A stretch of DNA of 64,000 nucleotides from Chamaea fasciata (GCA_029207755.1 JARCOQ010000016.1:749001-813000), one strand, 5' to 3'; shown: positions 1 to 14,379, counted from the stretch's first letter. Numbers and translations: made by a program. The notes: generated by a model not told the origin, from the letters alone.

Positions 1-3000
1 GAGCAGGATTTTGTAAAGGAAGGAGCAGCATTCTCCATTTTAAGCAAAGATTATAAAAGTTGTAATTTTTTTACTTCTAATTTATAAGAAAGTATCATTA
101 GGATGTTCAGGAAGTGAGATGGGATCTGTCCAAATAAATTTTAGATAACTGAAGGTGCATGAAGTACTCTCCTACAAAGGCTTATGACCTCAATAATCTC
201 AACAGTTTCTTCATTCCTCAGATTGTAGGTTATAAAAAAAAATTATCATATCAATGTGTGGGGCATAATCTCTTGCTGATGGAAGTCGAATTCTCCTCTG
301 GAAGCAAGTGTTTTTCTGGGAAAATTGTCCAACAAACAGGACAAATCAGCTCATTCCTCACTTCCACAACCTTGTGGGACTGCTGCAGTTTCACTGCAGT
401 GCTGCTCTGCAGGAGGTGGTGGAAGGTAAAGGTCTTGTCCTTAGCAGCCTGTTATGTACCTGGACGCTGCTGTAGTTACCAGATCAAACAGCCTTTAGCT
501 GTTGTGAAAATACAGACCTGACAACACTTTGTGGGTGCAAATGGTTGTGGGTTTGGTGGGATTTAGCAATATTCTGTCATCAGCACTGAATTGCTTGAGT
601 TCAAAAGCTGTACAGGACTTCTGAATTGTTCCTGAAAGGATATATGAGGTCTGTTGGGATGAGTCATTTATCCAGTGTGTGTTCTCATCTGAGCTTCCCC
701 ATTAGTCTTATCCATTGATGTTTTGTTTTGTTTTGTTTTGTTTTTGTGTTTCTTCATTCAGTTTGGGATGGTGTTGCCCTGGGCAGCTTGTCCTGGGCAT
801 TGACTCTTCAGTTTGTGAACTTAGGTGTATTTTTGTACTTTGGCAAGCTTTGTCTGTTTGAACACAGGATGAATGGAGCAGAGACTGGATTTTTATGTGT
901 CAGTTCCTCCCAGCGGAACTGTTCAGTGAGAGGCTGCTGTCCCAGCGGGGCACCTCCAGTCATCATCCAAGAGGGGGTTGTTTCATCTCCCTTTTCACCC
1001 ACATGTCCTGTTCTCTTAGCCACCAGACCAGCCACCATTCAAGCTCTGTTAGTGGGGGTTAGCAGGAAGCTGATGCTGCCCATTCAATTCAAAGAAGCTG
1101 TGCTGTTTTGTTTTGCTGGTTTTTTAATTATCTATTTAGAATTAAATACAGCTGTTCATCACTATGAACAGGTTTGACTCAACCTGGTAAGCGAAGCTTT
1201 CCATTTAAGCCCCTAAAGGGTATATATATGCAAGATCCTAGAGTAGCATTAAGTTTTTCCTTCTCTCTTAGAAGATAGGCCATGTCCCTTGCACGAGAAG
1301 AGCAGAATTATTTCTAATCATGTATTACAAAGACAGCACCGAAGTTCAAAAAGATACGGAGTATTTGAGAGCTTTGAGCCTTTGTTGCTGAATTCTTCTG
1401 AATGAACCATTGCAAGCTGTTTATTCTCCTTTAACTGAAAGCCTATTCCACAGGCTCTTAAATTACAGCTGAAAAAAAAGTTTCTGTATCTTTTCTCATA
1501 TTCCTTTATTATGCACAGGCTTACTGCCACCCTAGTGACTTACTGCCCCAGTTTATCAATGCCTTCCCAAAACAACGTGGAACAATCCTCATTTCATTTC
1601 AAGGGTATATATTCATTTCCTCTTGTGTTAAATCAGGAGTCTCTGTCCAGCTCTTAGGGTCGCATGCGTTGGTTGCTGACTGATTGTCCAGTACCGGGTG
1701 AGGAGCAAAGCGAGTCAGAGCTGCTGAGGCAGCTCAAATGAACGTCCTGGCACTGGCTCTGGGGATGCCCAAACATCTCGCTGCCTTGCTGGCTCAGCCA
1801 GGTTCTGAGTTGGTCCTCACAGCAGGATAAACCCACCTCACAGCAGGTGAAAAGGAGCTGTGGCCCTGGAACAGGAGACACGGAGGCCACTGAAGGTCCA
1901 CAACACTACTCATTTTCTCCAGTGAGGCTGTACTCTAAGCAAGGAGCTTCTACTTATTAGGACAGCCATCAGCATTTTAAAAATCAGCTTTGTCTTTGGA
2001 GTTAGCTGCACGTAGTGTGTGCTTAACTCAAACATGCACAGCAAGGACTCCTCTCTTTTTGCAAACCGCAGTGTTCTGGACAGTGTCAGTGTAATGTCTT
2101 CAGCCCAAAGCATGCTGCTTGTGTGCTGACAAAGTGCACTTGCAAATCACTGCTAACACCTGAGAACAAAAATTACCTCAATGCCCCCACTAAGTTAAAA
2201 GTATAACACATATTAAAAAAAAAAGTTTTAAATTAAACAGTTTTTTACCCATAAATGAGAGTCTAGCTATGAGTGAGAGCGTTGTGAAGTTCTGAACCCA
2301 TATTCATGTTCATGTTGAATGCCATAAAGTGCTCATTGCATTCTGTGCAGGATGATTCACTTTTTCCAACTACTTCAGCGTTGTACATATGGAATCTGTT
2401 GTATATTGTCAGCCAGTGCTGCACTGTGCTTCATCCCCTTGTGCATATAAACCATTCTGAGTAGTTCAGCCATTCCTGTAATATCCTTATTTCTGCAGTG
2501 CTCTTCTCAGGAGAGAGAAGGCAAGGCTTTTTGATACTCCATTTTGCAATCTAAGTAACCTTTTTGCAATCTAATAATATATTTAACTTTATCATAACAG
2601 CTACTCCAAGAACACAGGACATTATTTGATGCTATGTTAACTTGGACAGTTTGACTTCAAAGCACTTAGCTTGTGATCCTAAAATGGTTCCCTTTTGAGA
2701 TTGTGTGTTCTGTTTGGGGTTTTCTTAGATATAACAAGATCATCTTTGATCTTTTTAATCCCCTGCAAGTTTTGACCGTCACATTTGTAGAAGATAAAAG
2801 CGTCTTCCTGTGGCGTAAGGTCTTCTCATCTGCCTTAACCTTTCAGTGTTTGGCAAATGGGATGAAAGCTTTCATTCGCATCCAAACAAAAGTTTAAAGC
2901 AATCAACTGTCAATAAAGCTGCTGGCAGCTGTTCCAGAATCCTCACGACAGTTTATAGATAGCCAAGGCTGATTGGCACTGCTGCTGAATTCCTGAGGAG

Positions 3001-4175
3001 GGTGGAATTGCAACCAGATCCAGTGGGTGTGTTGAGAGGAACGAAGGGCCCACGTGGATGTGCCTCTTCTCATTTCTTCTGACATCTAACCCAGGCCTAC
3101 AGTAAGCTCTCATTTTTTGTTGTTAGACGCTTTTTTTTCTTTGGTCTGTACTGAAAGCAATAGCAGCATCACCTCAGACTAAGCCTGGTTTTCAAACTCT
3201 GTGTGTATAGCTTTTGCAACCTCCTTCCTTTGGTTATGCTTGTGACAGAGCACTCCCAACTTCTTGTAGTTGTGTCCAAACAGGGAATTCACAAATATAT
3301 GCCATAAATTAAGGCATAGCATAATGAAACAGCTCTTAAAATGTTGAATCACTTGTGCTGAAAACATTGAAGACCAGGGCTGGAGAGTCATTTCCCTCAC
3401 CCTCCTCCCTCACATGATCTAAAACCAGCCTGACAGGTGAGAAACAGGCTTTCTGGTGTGGTTTTTTTGCCTGCTTTGATAGTGCCTGCAGCCCTGCCAG
3501 GTGCAGGGTGTGGCTGCATGGGAGCTGAACTGCCTTGTGCTGAGTTGTTTATCTTTGCTGGGAAACCTGCCTTTACCAACCTGTGGTAGGGAACTTTGGG
3601 CTCAGACGTTGTGCTCAAAGAAGACCACCTGTGGTGAAAGGAGTCCTACCTGCTGCAGTGGAGGTGTATCAGTTAACACGGAATAATTAAACCCATAATG
3701 AAAAAATAAGGATCCATCCCTTTGGAATACACCTTTTTTGTTGTTGTTCGCTCCTTATGGCTAAGTGTAAATGTTATGGGCTCCAGTGGCATCAGAGTGA
3801 ATAATGCTCTCCACCCTTCCAGAAGCAGAATTGTAACTTTGAGGACTTCCTGTACTTCCTACTGTTTTCTGCCCTTTTAGAATAAGTAGTGATGTGGGGT
3901 TTGGAGGGTTCGTTGTGTATATCTAAAAAGTCCCACAGTGCTAAGACTAGCCTTGAAGGCCACATTTGCCAGGCCCATGACCAGCAGTACCGCCAGCTGG
4001 AAAGCAGTAGCACTGTATTAAACCCTGCACTAAAGTACTGCAGGACCTTTACTGTTAAACGGGATATTTGCATGTCAGTAGATATTGGGATGACAAAACT
4101 TTTATTTCATAAACAAATGAAGTTTCAATATAAACAGCCTCCCAGGTTTTGTTGTGTTGATGGGCTTGAGGACAT
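1..4175. other. No recognisable gene (left-edge noncoding DNA)
   Basis: I found no exon, RNA gene or clear mobile element in this stretch. Open frames are short (at most about 150 codons) and lack splice-site or homology support. It is AT-rich single-copy-looking DNA with a (TTTTG)n run near 721-747 and short A tracts. It could be intergenic or part of a long intron. Confidence 0.6.
721..747. repeat. (TTTTG)n simple repeat
   Basis: About five consecutive TTTTG units. It is an ordinary microsatellite. Confidence 0.85.
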
Positions 4176-4712
4176 CGATACCAGCCCTGAGGAAGAAGAC
4201 GTGGGGGTGTCGGTGGAAGAGGAGCTCAGCCTGACCCAGCAATGTGCAATACCAGCCCAGAGTGACAAGTGTGTCCTGGGCTGCAGCAGGAGGGGACCGT
4301 GCCCTCTCCGCTGCGGCCATGAAGATGCTCAGAGGGCTGGAGCACCTCTGCTCTGGAGACAGGCTGGGAGAGCTGGGCGTGCTCAGCCTCAAGTAGAGAA
4401 GATTCTGAGGAGACCTTCGACCTCCTCCAGTGCCTAAAGGGGCTCCGAGAGGCTGGAGACTGGCTTTTGGCAAGGGCATGCCATGATAGGACAAGGGGTA
4501 ACGGCTTTAAACTTAAAGAGGGAACGCTTGGATTTAAATATAAGGAAAATTTTCTTCCTTCTGAAGGTGGTGAGGCACTGACTGGCACGGGCTGCCCAGA
4601 GAAGTTGTGGCTGTCCCATCCCTGGAATTGTGCTTGGCACAACCTGATCTAATGGAAAGTGTTGTAACTAGATGATCTTTAAGGTGTCTCCCAACCCAAA
4701 CCATTCTATGAC
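4176..4712 (+). mobile_element. CR1 LINE, truncated 3' end copy
   Basis: The text matches the 3' part of avian CR1 LINEs in plus orientation. Landmarks are a block around 4236-4290 (AGCAATGTGCAATACCAGCC, then a TGTGTCCTGGGCTGCAGCAG-like run), AGAGGGCTGGAGCACCTCTG near 4332, GCCCAGAGAAGTTGTGGCTG near 4593 and the terminal motif GATGATCTTTAAGGTGTCTC near 4671, followed by CCAAACCATTCTATGA. About 150 bases expected between the 'CTGGGCTGC' and 'AGAGGGCTGG' blocks are missing, and the segment before the tail is shortened, so this is a decayed 5'-truncated copy. Short open frames on both strands here are by-products. The left border is approximate. A poly(T) run follows at about 4722-4737. Confidence 0.85.
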
Positions 4713-7700
4713 AGGAAATTCTTTTTTTTTTTTTTTTGTCTTCTCTATGTTATTTGTGTTCCGTCTCCCCCTCAGCCTCTTATTTCATCTTGCATGGAAA
4801 GTTAGGAATACATTAGAATAAAAGTTTTCATTTCAGAAAAGGGAAAGAAAAGCAATCTCATTTTTCTTTTCAGAAGCATGAGGAAAGCAGCCTTATAAGT
4901 TCATCCAAAGACATATACAACACTCTTATAAATTACTTTGTATAGTGTGAGGAACTGCAGGAGCCTGTTTCTTTTGAAATCTTGCAGAATGCAGTATTGC
5001 CTTTCAGATCTTGATCTTGCAGTGGAATATTAATGTGAACTCTTCTGGGGAATTTTCCTAATGGCTTTACCTAAAATGACTGCTTTACATAGAATACATA
5101 AGGGAAAACACTGACTTGTCAGAATTCAAATAATTTTGTGGGAACAAATAATTTTCTTGAGGTTTTTGCCAGGGAAGCAGCTTCTCAGTTGAATGAGAAA
5201 TCCACTGCATGTGCCCCTGTCCAGTGAATTTGGCTGCCTTTAAGTCTCTGCTTGCAGTTCTGCTGGCAGCCTTGCCTGGTAACCAATGTGTGTCAGGTTT
5301 TTATTCTCACCTTCTGAGGTTGTTTCATTTCTTATCTGTGCTAGAAATGCTTCAGGACAGAACTGGGACTGAGTGTTTGTAGTCTGCTCAAGCAGCTCCA
5401 CTGGTTCAGATTCCTGCCCTGCTGTTCCCAGCCTGTGCCAGGTATCTGCCCTGGGAAGTGTTTGCCAGTCATCTGGGAGCTGGATAGAGACAGGCTGGGG
5501 ATAAGGCTCCTGCTCTGACCTGATCCACCCAATTCTCATTGCATCCTTCCTCTGAGCAGCCTATCTCTGAGAATGTTTTTCCTCCAGGCTGGATCAGCAT
5601 ATACATGTTTTGTTTTCTTTCCTCGCGTCCATTAAATGAAAAAAAAATAAAATAAAATTTTAAAAAAGCAGCAGCTTGGTGACACCTGTTCCATCCGCAT
5701 GGAGAACAGGGCACTCCAATCATGTGGGTGGGACCGTGGTCCTCTCTGCAAGGAACATGGTACCAGCAGCCCTCCAGTCTCAGGCAGTTCAGTAAGATGC
5801 TGGAGCAGGATGCTTTCAGGATGCTGTCAGTTTATTTCCGTCCTTTTGGACTGCATCCCAGCATCAGAGGCTTGAATATTCAAGCCTTTTCATACAGTGC
5901 TAGTTTTCAAGTTCACAAAGGTAGTAGCTAATACTGATTTTTAATTTTTTTAATTGAAGTCGCATGGTAGAATATGTTCAGTAATTTGGGACTGCCTGAT
6001 ACTTTCTGGCCTTTCAAGAAAGATTCAATCTTGGAACCATTTGCCTTACTGTGAGGAGGACTTTGCCAGTATGCTGGTTTACATGTTTCAACATTTCCAT
6101 TTTGCCGTTTTTCCAGAAGATGCTGATTTTTTTTCCCCCCTCTTCTTAGATGAAAAGAAGTCAGACACTTGAAATGAAACCAAAGCAAAGGAATTTGAAA
6201 AGCTGACTGGAGCAGGAATGTTTGCTTTCAGTTTGTTGCTTCCTGTTCTGATCATGAAATTTGATTAAAACTTGGTTTAAAGATAACAGCAACCCCACAA
6301 ATCAATGTATGGTGTAGCAATGTCTGCTAACACTTCTTCTGAAGAAGGAATGATTATAAACTCTATCTTCTAGGGTTTTTTAGTACAGAGGAGACATTTC
6401 AGTTGCCAAGATCATAGTTCTTGTTCTACTTTTTCTCTTTTCCTGTTTTGGATCAAGCAAAGAATGAGTCTGTAACATGTAGTTCTCACTGAAATTCACA
6501 GACGAAGGGTTTGGTTTTTTTCTGGGAAAAAGATGGTGAAGGTATTGGCCTGAAAGAAAAAGAATTATTCTGCTGTACTGAGACTGATTATACTGAAAAA
6601 ACAGCTTCAAGTAAAAAGACCTATTTTATTATTATTTGAAATTTAAAACTCCATTGATTTGTTTAGTAAGATTCTCCTACTGCACAACTTAGTAATCAGA
6701 GAAGACTTGTGAGGAGACTTTAAAGAAATGCTAATATTTATCACAGAAGGGTGAGAATTCTACAAAATGGTTGGGTTAGGTTGGGTTTTTTTTTCCCCGT
6801 AAGTCATAGGAATCTTTCCTGTAAGATCTTTAAAAAAAAAAAAAGTATTTGTGTTTTGTGATTCTCAGCAAGTCAGAAATATAACCCCCCAAAGGCATGT
6901 GAATAGGATTAAACCCAACATTCACTGTTCTCTAGGTGTATGAGTCAATAGGGATCAATAATTCTTCTGTCTCAGTACCTTCTTTGACAGTGGATATTAA
7001 AATTCTGAACCTTAGAATGAAAGATGAATTTGGCCATGACAGATTCTGCTTTCAGAAACAGTGTATTTCTGCAGGGTATGTTCACACTTCTGTCTAAAAT
7101 TCAGTTGGCCTTGCTTGCTTTGGGAAAAATCCTCCTCAGCTCTGCCCCTCTGTAATCACCGATTCGGAGAAGTTTTGAATTGTTGCCCTTCAATGCCTAC
7201 TGGCTGCAAATCAAACGTTTTATAGTGATAACCACCATCAACTCCTTATCAAGCTTTGTGCATGTAGTGAAACACTGCTTTTGTTGTTGTTGTTGGTTGG
7301 TTGGTTGGTTGGGGCTTTTTAAGTGGAAGAGAACAGGACTGGGCTCCTGTTTGTGTTGCAAAGGCAAAGTTCGATTGTTTGTGTGACTGTTGAAGGACTG
7401 GCTTGGACAGCAGGTGTGGAATTCCTGCAGGCGGGAACAGCATTAGCATTTAGACTCCTACTGGTTGGTTTCTAGATAATAATTACACAGCAAAAGCTGT
7501 CTGTGACTGCAGGAGAACAAAGAATGCTTCCTTGCTCTTTGCCAAAGCTCCCCCAAAATACCTCCCTCTAACTTAATACAGATATTTGTTCAAAAATTAG
7601 GCTCAACTTGAGCCCACAGCAAAGGACCTTAAGCCGTGTGTAGCAGTGCCACCTAGTGTAGACTGTTACTCCTTGGTTTTCCACAGTCAGACTGTTCTGC

Positions 7701-10700
7701 ATCTTGAGTCTATCATGTTCATGAAAATAAACATTACCTCTGCATTGTAGAAAATGCTTGAAAGGTGAGTCTCTTGAAATGTGGGCCAGAATATCTTCTT
7801 ACATGAAACAAGCACTTACCTGATGGCTGTTTCTTTCCTCTTTGCTGAGTTAATGGCAAAAATAGTCTGAAGTTATCCATGCACAACAAATTATTTTATC
7901 TGTGTCATGTTTAGCTTTTAAAATGAGATTGACAGGTAGGATAGAACAGCAACTGGATACTGCTCTTGCTCAGGAGATATCACCTTGATACTGTGATTTT
8001 TCATTGAGGATTGATAATACTGTAAAATTATTCATGGAATAAAGTAGCGCTTATGACAAAAACTGGTAAATGTATCTGTCAATCTACATGACAGACTTGA
8101 TTTGGGAACTGGGGGAGTAGAAATGAGGATTAGATTAGAGATTCAAGCAGTAAATTGTTTATCCTGTGTGAGAATTCTGAAAAGAAATGGGCTTAAACTT
8201 GCTGTGGGTCCTAGCAAATTGTTGTCATTTATAACTCTCGGCCTAATGGCTGTTCTTGCTGTTGAGTTTTGGCTCCTGACTGGCAAAGAATAGTCCTCAC
8301 AAGTCTGAACCTTTGTTATGACAAATAAACAAAGACATGGAGTGGGTTTTTATTTTCACTATAATCCCTCTAAAGATAGATTAATGAAATCTGAAGAAGT
8401 TTTTCTGGATTTTCACTGGGCTTAGGAAAACAGACATTCAGTTCTGTGCACCTCTAACCTAGAGGAAGTTCATCACTGCAGCTGGAGCTGCTGGGAATTG
8501 CATGTTTTTTTCTAGATTCCCAAAGGAAACACTGTCAGCCAAAGTTAGAAATGGCAGGACAGAAAGCAAAAGGCACAACGGCTGGATTTATACTGACATA
8601 GTATTTATTCTGCTTTGCCTTCCAAATCAGCTGCTGGAACTCTTTTCCAGTTAAGAACTGTTTATCTAGTGCTGTCTAGCTTAATACACAGAGACACTTC
8701 TGAGGCCACCCAGGGAATGTGAACAGCCCTGTCTTGAGTTCAGGTGTGCGCATGTGCCCTCTCTGCCTGCTGATTCCAGACATGGGAAGGGGAGAACCCC
8801 AGCAGGATCCTCGAAGGAAAGATTTACATGAAGGGCTGTTGCTGGGAGGATAACGTATAGTGTATCGATACTCAGTGACTTGGGATGCTGTGCTGTACAA
8901 ACAGCACACTGCTCAAAGACCTCTTCAGATAATGCTGCCTTGGAGTCCCTTCTTTGAGGGGAAAATGAGATTGTGACTGCTCCAGTGCCAAGGTCCAATA
9001 TCACTGACAGGGCATGGTGCAAGCTAAGTGAGCAGTTATAACTGACTTGCATGGGCATAGCTCATGTTTCTCAAGAAAATCAGATCATGACTTGAAAATG
9101 TGGGCACCCACTAGACTGTTTTTATTCCTAGTGGATACGAGGCAAATCTCTTCACAGTACTTCTCTACCAACTAGGGTTTCCTATTATTTTTGTTAGTTG
9201 GACCAAAGTGGTATAGAAACAAAGCTCCAAATTATATCAAGTACGTTCTAGCTCCAGAACTTTGAGATGCATAACTCTCAAAGGGTATTAATGTTTTGGC
9301 TGTTATCAGTGAAGGGCATGGACAGTATTTCTGACTGAGATGAGCTTGCTGTTTCACTCACATCATTGTCAGGGGTTTATATTATTAGCTATAATTCAGT
9401 CTCATACTATGATGTCCTACAAATGTATAATATTGGAAGCCCTGGAGTAGAAGGGCACTCGGGTAGCTCTAAGTTTATGGTAGCCTGAGTTGTTTTTTAA
9501 AGTACATAACATATATTAAGGCATCCATGGCCCTGTAGCTGGTGATTCTGAGCAAATGTTGTCAATGGCAAGAATATTTCAGAGCTCTTCCTGGCACTGA
9601 TCAACTACTGATGGCTCTGAAAACCGAGGTTGTTGAGTGGAATCTGAAGTTTTTTGGATGAAGCAACACCTTTGCTGCTAATAATTGTGAGTTATCCCAC
9701 TCTGATTTTACTTACTAATCTAGCGGGGAGTCATGGCTTGTACAGAAAAGCGGGTGATCTGATCCAGTTCCTCCTATTCTTCTCTGTTAATATACTTCCG
9801 TGAGCTGTGGTTTCTATCACCAAATGGTGGAGGAACATTTCAGGGGACTCTGTTAAAATGTCAGTGTTGCACCAGAGACACCTTTTCTGTTTTTCTCTCC
9901 TGGGTTAAGCAATAAAAAGTTTTGAAAGTGCAGCAGAGGTGGAGATACTAATGGCAATGTCTTCCAAACTGTGTATTAGCCAACCTGGTTTGTTTTGGCG
10001 CGGCAGTCTGCACTAGGTCCTTCTGCACACCCCTCCAGGGCAGTCTTCTGCCACAGCCAGCAACGCCAGCGAGCTTTGGAAGGGGATTGCTTGAAAGCCC
10101 TTCTCAGAGCTTCGCTTTAACTCTCAAGGGGCAGCCACATCAAATGGCAAATGGACTCGCACGGTCGGTTTAGATCCAGGGCAGATCTGTGGACGCCGCG
10201 CTGACAAACACAGTCAGAGGTGTGTGTTTTGGCCCAGGGAGAATCAAAACAAAACTAAACTGCACGGGCAAGTTAGGCAGCCTTCCAAGGGAGTCCAGGA
10301 TAATGACTGGTGTGTTGGCTATCTCCCTGGCCTTGCATCACCAGAATGTACAAGCTGCTCCGAGGTGGTGTTGTGCTGAGGGCGGCAGCATGGGTTTCAC
10401 CTGCTGGGGTATAACTACAGTGTTTGTTTTATTATTTCGCAATATTAAAAAGCCTTCATGGGAACCTAGCAGGAACCTGATGATTTGAAAGGTTACCAGG
10501 TTGTCAGGTGTTCTTGAAAGCTGGAAAGGGGGTTTTTCAGTTTCTTCATTTCTGATGAAGGAAATAGGTTTTTCATTTTCTCTCTTTCCTTCTTCCTTTC
10601 TGCTGTTGTAAGTGAAAGCAAAATACTGATGTAGTCTTACCAGCAGTTGTAGGGCTTGACTGTTCTTATGGATTTTAAAGGGAAAGTTCAGATAATGTGC

Positions 10701-13700
10701 AGACATGGAGGTGGTAGAGCTACACTGGAGTGGAGTTGAATCTTTGAGGCAGTGACAGGGAACCTGTGAGGAGCTGGAACTTGGCCACAAGCAGTTTGAG
10801 CAGCAGTGTCTGAAAAGAGAGGCCATGCTTCCCAAGGGAGGGAACAGTTTAATTCTGACTACAAATGAAGTAAAACTGTAGGACAATTAATTGCCTGTTA
10901 GCAACTGTGTGTGAATATTTCACAAGCAGATCAGAATCTGGTCATTTTTAAGAAACTTCCCCTCATGGTCCTCTGAAAATCGACATTAAGCAGAGCTGTT
11001 AATGCCCCAAAATCGAATTGGATGGTCCTATGAGGCTAGACTCATGTATTGATTTTATCATTTTATGAACTTTCAGCTGTTCATTAATGTTATACATTTC
11101 CCTCTCCCAAAAGTATATAACTCTGTTCTGCTCTTGTCTGAACCAGTTTTTTGCCTTTTGAAAATCTCATTCATTAACTCACATGTTCCAATTAAGGAAA
11201 TAAAAGTTTTGACAGACTTCTCTTTGTTCCAGTTCAAATATTAAGGGAAGCAGTGAGAAAGCCAGTAGACCACACTGAGCAGGAAAGCAACTGCAATGTA
11301 TAGTCTCAGACTAATGCCCTGCTTAAAATCCTCGTGGTTTCCTGTATGAAACTGGGAAGGGGGGTTTTCTGGAAGAAAATTGCTTGCTATTTAAAAATTC
11401 ATTCTGCAAACGGCAGTTTTCTTTGTCGGAAAGCTTTACTGCATTTTGATGGTGATAGTGAAGGTCGTTGTTGTTCAGTCCCTGCCATATCTTATTCTGT
11501 TGTAGTACAAAAACCCAAAGCTTCTCTAGCTGTTAATAAGTTAGTATAGACACAAAACTCCTTTTATTTTATAAAGAACTTAGGGTTTCATATCAAATAA
11601 GGCTGGAAAACGTTTTAAGCTGAAAACCAGATTTTTGCTCTCCCACTTGTGAACAGCAGAAATACAGTTGAAAAACTAGACTAACACGTTCAACAAAAGA
11701 CAAATATCCCTTGCCTATCACAGCAGAATTGGGCATAAACAAAAGGAGGCAATGCCATTACCTAGAATGCACCTCTTTCCTCTGACCACGTTTGGGGTTT
11801 CTTCCTCCTGCTGATGCTCTGATAAAAATGGTTATAAGAAGACCTCATGCTGACTTCAGAGGGAGCTGCCACAATCCGTGTCCTTGGCTGATCCCCTGTT
11901 GCCCCAGCTGGGCTGTGACCTGAACAATTTGACAGTTTAATTTTTTCAAGTGAGCCCAGCTATGACATTTATGTTAGAACTTAACTTTGTTAGCTTTTTG
12001 TATTGGCTCAATTATCAGTATTGCCTCAACCTCGACATAAAGGAATGAATAAGGTGCAGTGGGTAATTCCTCCCTCTTAGTTGGCATTACTTGCTTTCTG
12101 TGATATCACAGTTGACTTTATCCTGCCCAACTTGGGCACAGCTGTGCTTTGATTTTTTTTTTCTTCCTTATGGCATTACCACATCCTTAGTCACAGCATC
12201 TTAATTTAAAATGCTGCTGCGCATTCCAGTTGGGTGGAATTTAACGTTTAGATTTTTAACTAAACTTAACATCCCTAGAGGCTTTAGAGTTTGAAGGTTT
12301 TTTAAAGTTAAAAAAAATTACAATGCCAGTCAAGCGGTATTTTCCCAGGCTGTCTGCTGCTGATGCAAAGTGGAATACTGTTTGTTGATAGCATAGGGTA
12401 ATACCCTGCTCAAGGAATTGCCCAATTCAATGGCGGAAACTGAGGAGCACCTTGATAATTAGTCAGTTTTGTTATGGAAACTAGTTGAAATCTTGGCTGC
12501 TACTCCAAGGAACTACTTAATAAAAATAAGTCTGAATCAAACAACAACACCCCCGCCAAACCCCCACCACTCCCACCCAGAGAAACCCATTGTGATACTG
12601 AGAGTGTGGACAGGGTGAAGGTATTCCGACTGCTCTGTCCTGAATGGGTCACAGAACTGCACTTCCACTTCTTTTTAGTTAGACAAGCACAGTTGTGTTT
12701 ATTATTCTGAGTACAGAAGTCAACACACTTGACATTTCTGGAAAACATTCAAGGATTTGTATTCCGTGCAAAAGGGTTTAAAACAGAATGTGCTGCTTGT
12801 TAAAAACAGCCTACCCCGGTTCCCTCTCCAGCCAGCACTCCAGAGCAGGGCAAGCCAAGCCAGTACTGCTGAGAGAGAAAAAAAAGAGGGGGAGAAATCT
12901 AAATAACAGAAACGCATCTGCACAACTGTCACATGATACCGCTGAGAAACATCTGTGGATAAAGCAGAGTTCAACAGAGAGTCTTCATGATCAGAAATCA
13001 ATCCCTCTGTGAGGGAGTGTGTCAGGTAATGATACACGGAGTCCAGGCACGGGACAGTGCAGCAGGGTGGGAAGCAACTCCCACTGTTTATTCTGCGATT
13101 TTAGCCGTAAGTGCAGCCTTCTGTCAGTTGAAGTTTTTCTGAAAAAGTGCAGCTTTGTCCAAACAATCACAAGTTGAGTAAAAGGAGAAAACCGGCAAAT
13201 AATGGGAGAAGTCACATAATCCCATGATCCCGCACAAGACTGTGGTCTGTTTCACATGCCTTGACAGTGTATTCATGCTGCTAGAGGTGGGTAAATGTGG
13301 CTGAATCTTACGAGACCTTCCATCATTGGTGGGAAGCTGTGGCAGTTCTCAGGTTTTAACCCAGTTGCTTGCTTGCCTCTCCTCTCACAGAGAGTATTTC
13401 TGTGGGAAGTTAATTTTAATTTTGATAACTCTCTGCCACAGTGCCAGTGAGTCATGAAATCAATGCCATTAGCATTAACAGGAAACAGGAGCAAGTACAG
13501 GAATAGAATTATACTCGAGCACTGATGAAGTCAGCGATTTTCATATCTTTTGGGGTTTTATCTTGCATTGTTAAAAACACTGGTGAGATGTGTCGAGTGG
13601 GGGAGTTCTCTTTGTAACATGTCAGAAATCTTACAACACGTGAAGCTGTCTAAGTCTGCAAAAGCAAGCAAGCCTGTGTGGAAATGTGTGTTATAAATGA

Positions 13701-14340
13701 GATTTCCATGAATCACAAATAAGACATGTATGCTTGATAATGATGAAAATCAATCAAGTAAAGGCGACTAATGTAGCAACTGCTTTCCCAAGGCACTGAA
13801 TGCTCTCATTTGCCTTTTTAACTGTCTCATGGAGAGCAGCAGGAAGATCTCGTGAATGTCAGGTAAATCTAGAATGGACTAGAGCAGAAAAGTACCTTAA
13901 GGGGTTTTTCATTCTTTGACCTTGCAATACATCTAGACAATGTGCCCAGGTAAGTTTGGGAGTTTTCACAATTCTTCTGTTTTGAATTTTTTAGTTAGTT
14001 AAGTTCCTGTAACACAAGTTTCTTCAAGCTCTGCAGTTGAAGATGCAAGTAGCTCATGACTTCTAAGAACACATATGAAATGCTGCAATAAAATCTGTCT
14101 GTCCTCATGTGTACTGAAGGAAATAAGAGCAAAGGAACTGAAGTTTTGAACTTGGATTCCTGTTTCTGTTTATTGTTGTAAGTTGACCAGCCAGTGAACA
14201 GTTTAAGTTCATTATGCTCATGTATGTGATGTGTTGAGAAACTCTTGATGTGTTTCATACTGGGGCCTGAGTAATTCTACAATTTCATCATCATTTCTAA
14301 AGAGGGGATCAGTGGCAGAGAGCTATAAAAAACTGTTGGT
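4713..14340. other. No recognisable gene
   Basis: Nearly 10 kb with no identifiable exon. It holds small simple repeats (7279-7312 and a C-rich tract at 12549-12579), a possible CTCF-like match at 7645-7661 and scattered A/T tracts. A minus-strand frame at 5240-5539 ends near a GTGAGA donor-like site but resembles no known protein. It is probably intergenic or intronic. Confidence 0.55.
7279..7312. repeat. (TTG)n/(TTGG)n simple repeat
   Basis: Four to five GTT units run into five GGTT units. It is a composite microsatellite. Confidence 0.85.
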
Positions 14341-14343
14341 AGC

Positions 14344-14379
14344 CTGTTGTAGAACCTGAATGCATTCAGGTTCCAACAG
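14344..14379. repeat. Long palindrome (36 nt, perfect 22-nt core)
   Basis: Bases 14352-14373 form a perfect inverted repeat with 11-nt arms (GAACCTGAATG and its complement) and no spacer. Outer arms CTGTTG (14344-14349) and CAACAG (14374-14379) extend the pairing after a 2-nt bulge, giving a 17-bp stem. It has no loop and is not a typical microRNA hairpin. The function is unknown. Confidence 0.8.

Noticed and set aside
4226..4652. Overlapping open frames of 60-138 codons
   Set aside because: They lie inside a decayed CR1 3' region and do not match the CR1 reverse transcriptase.
5240..5539. Minus-strand 99-codon frame near a GTGAGA donor
   Set aside because: No acceptor pairing, no family resemblance and simple composition; chance is likely.
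6768..6790. GGGTTAGGTTGGG telomere-like text
   Set aside because: Only about two imperfect hexamers, not an interstitial telomere array.
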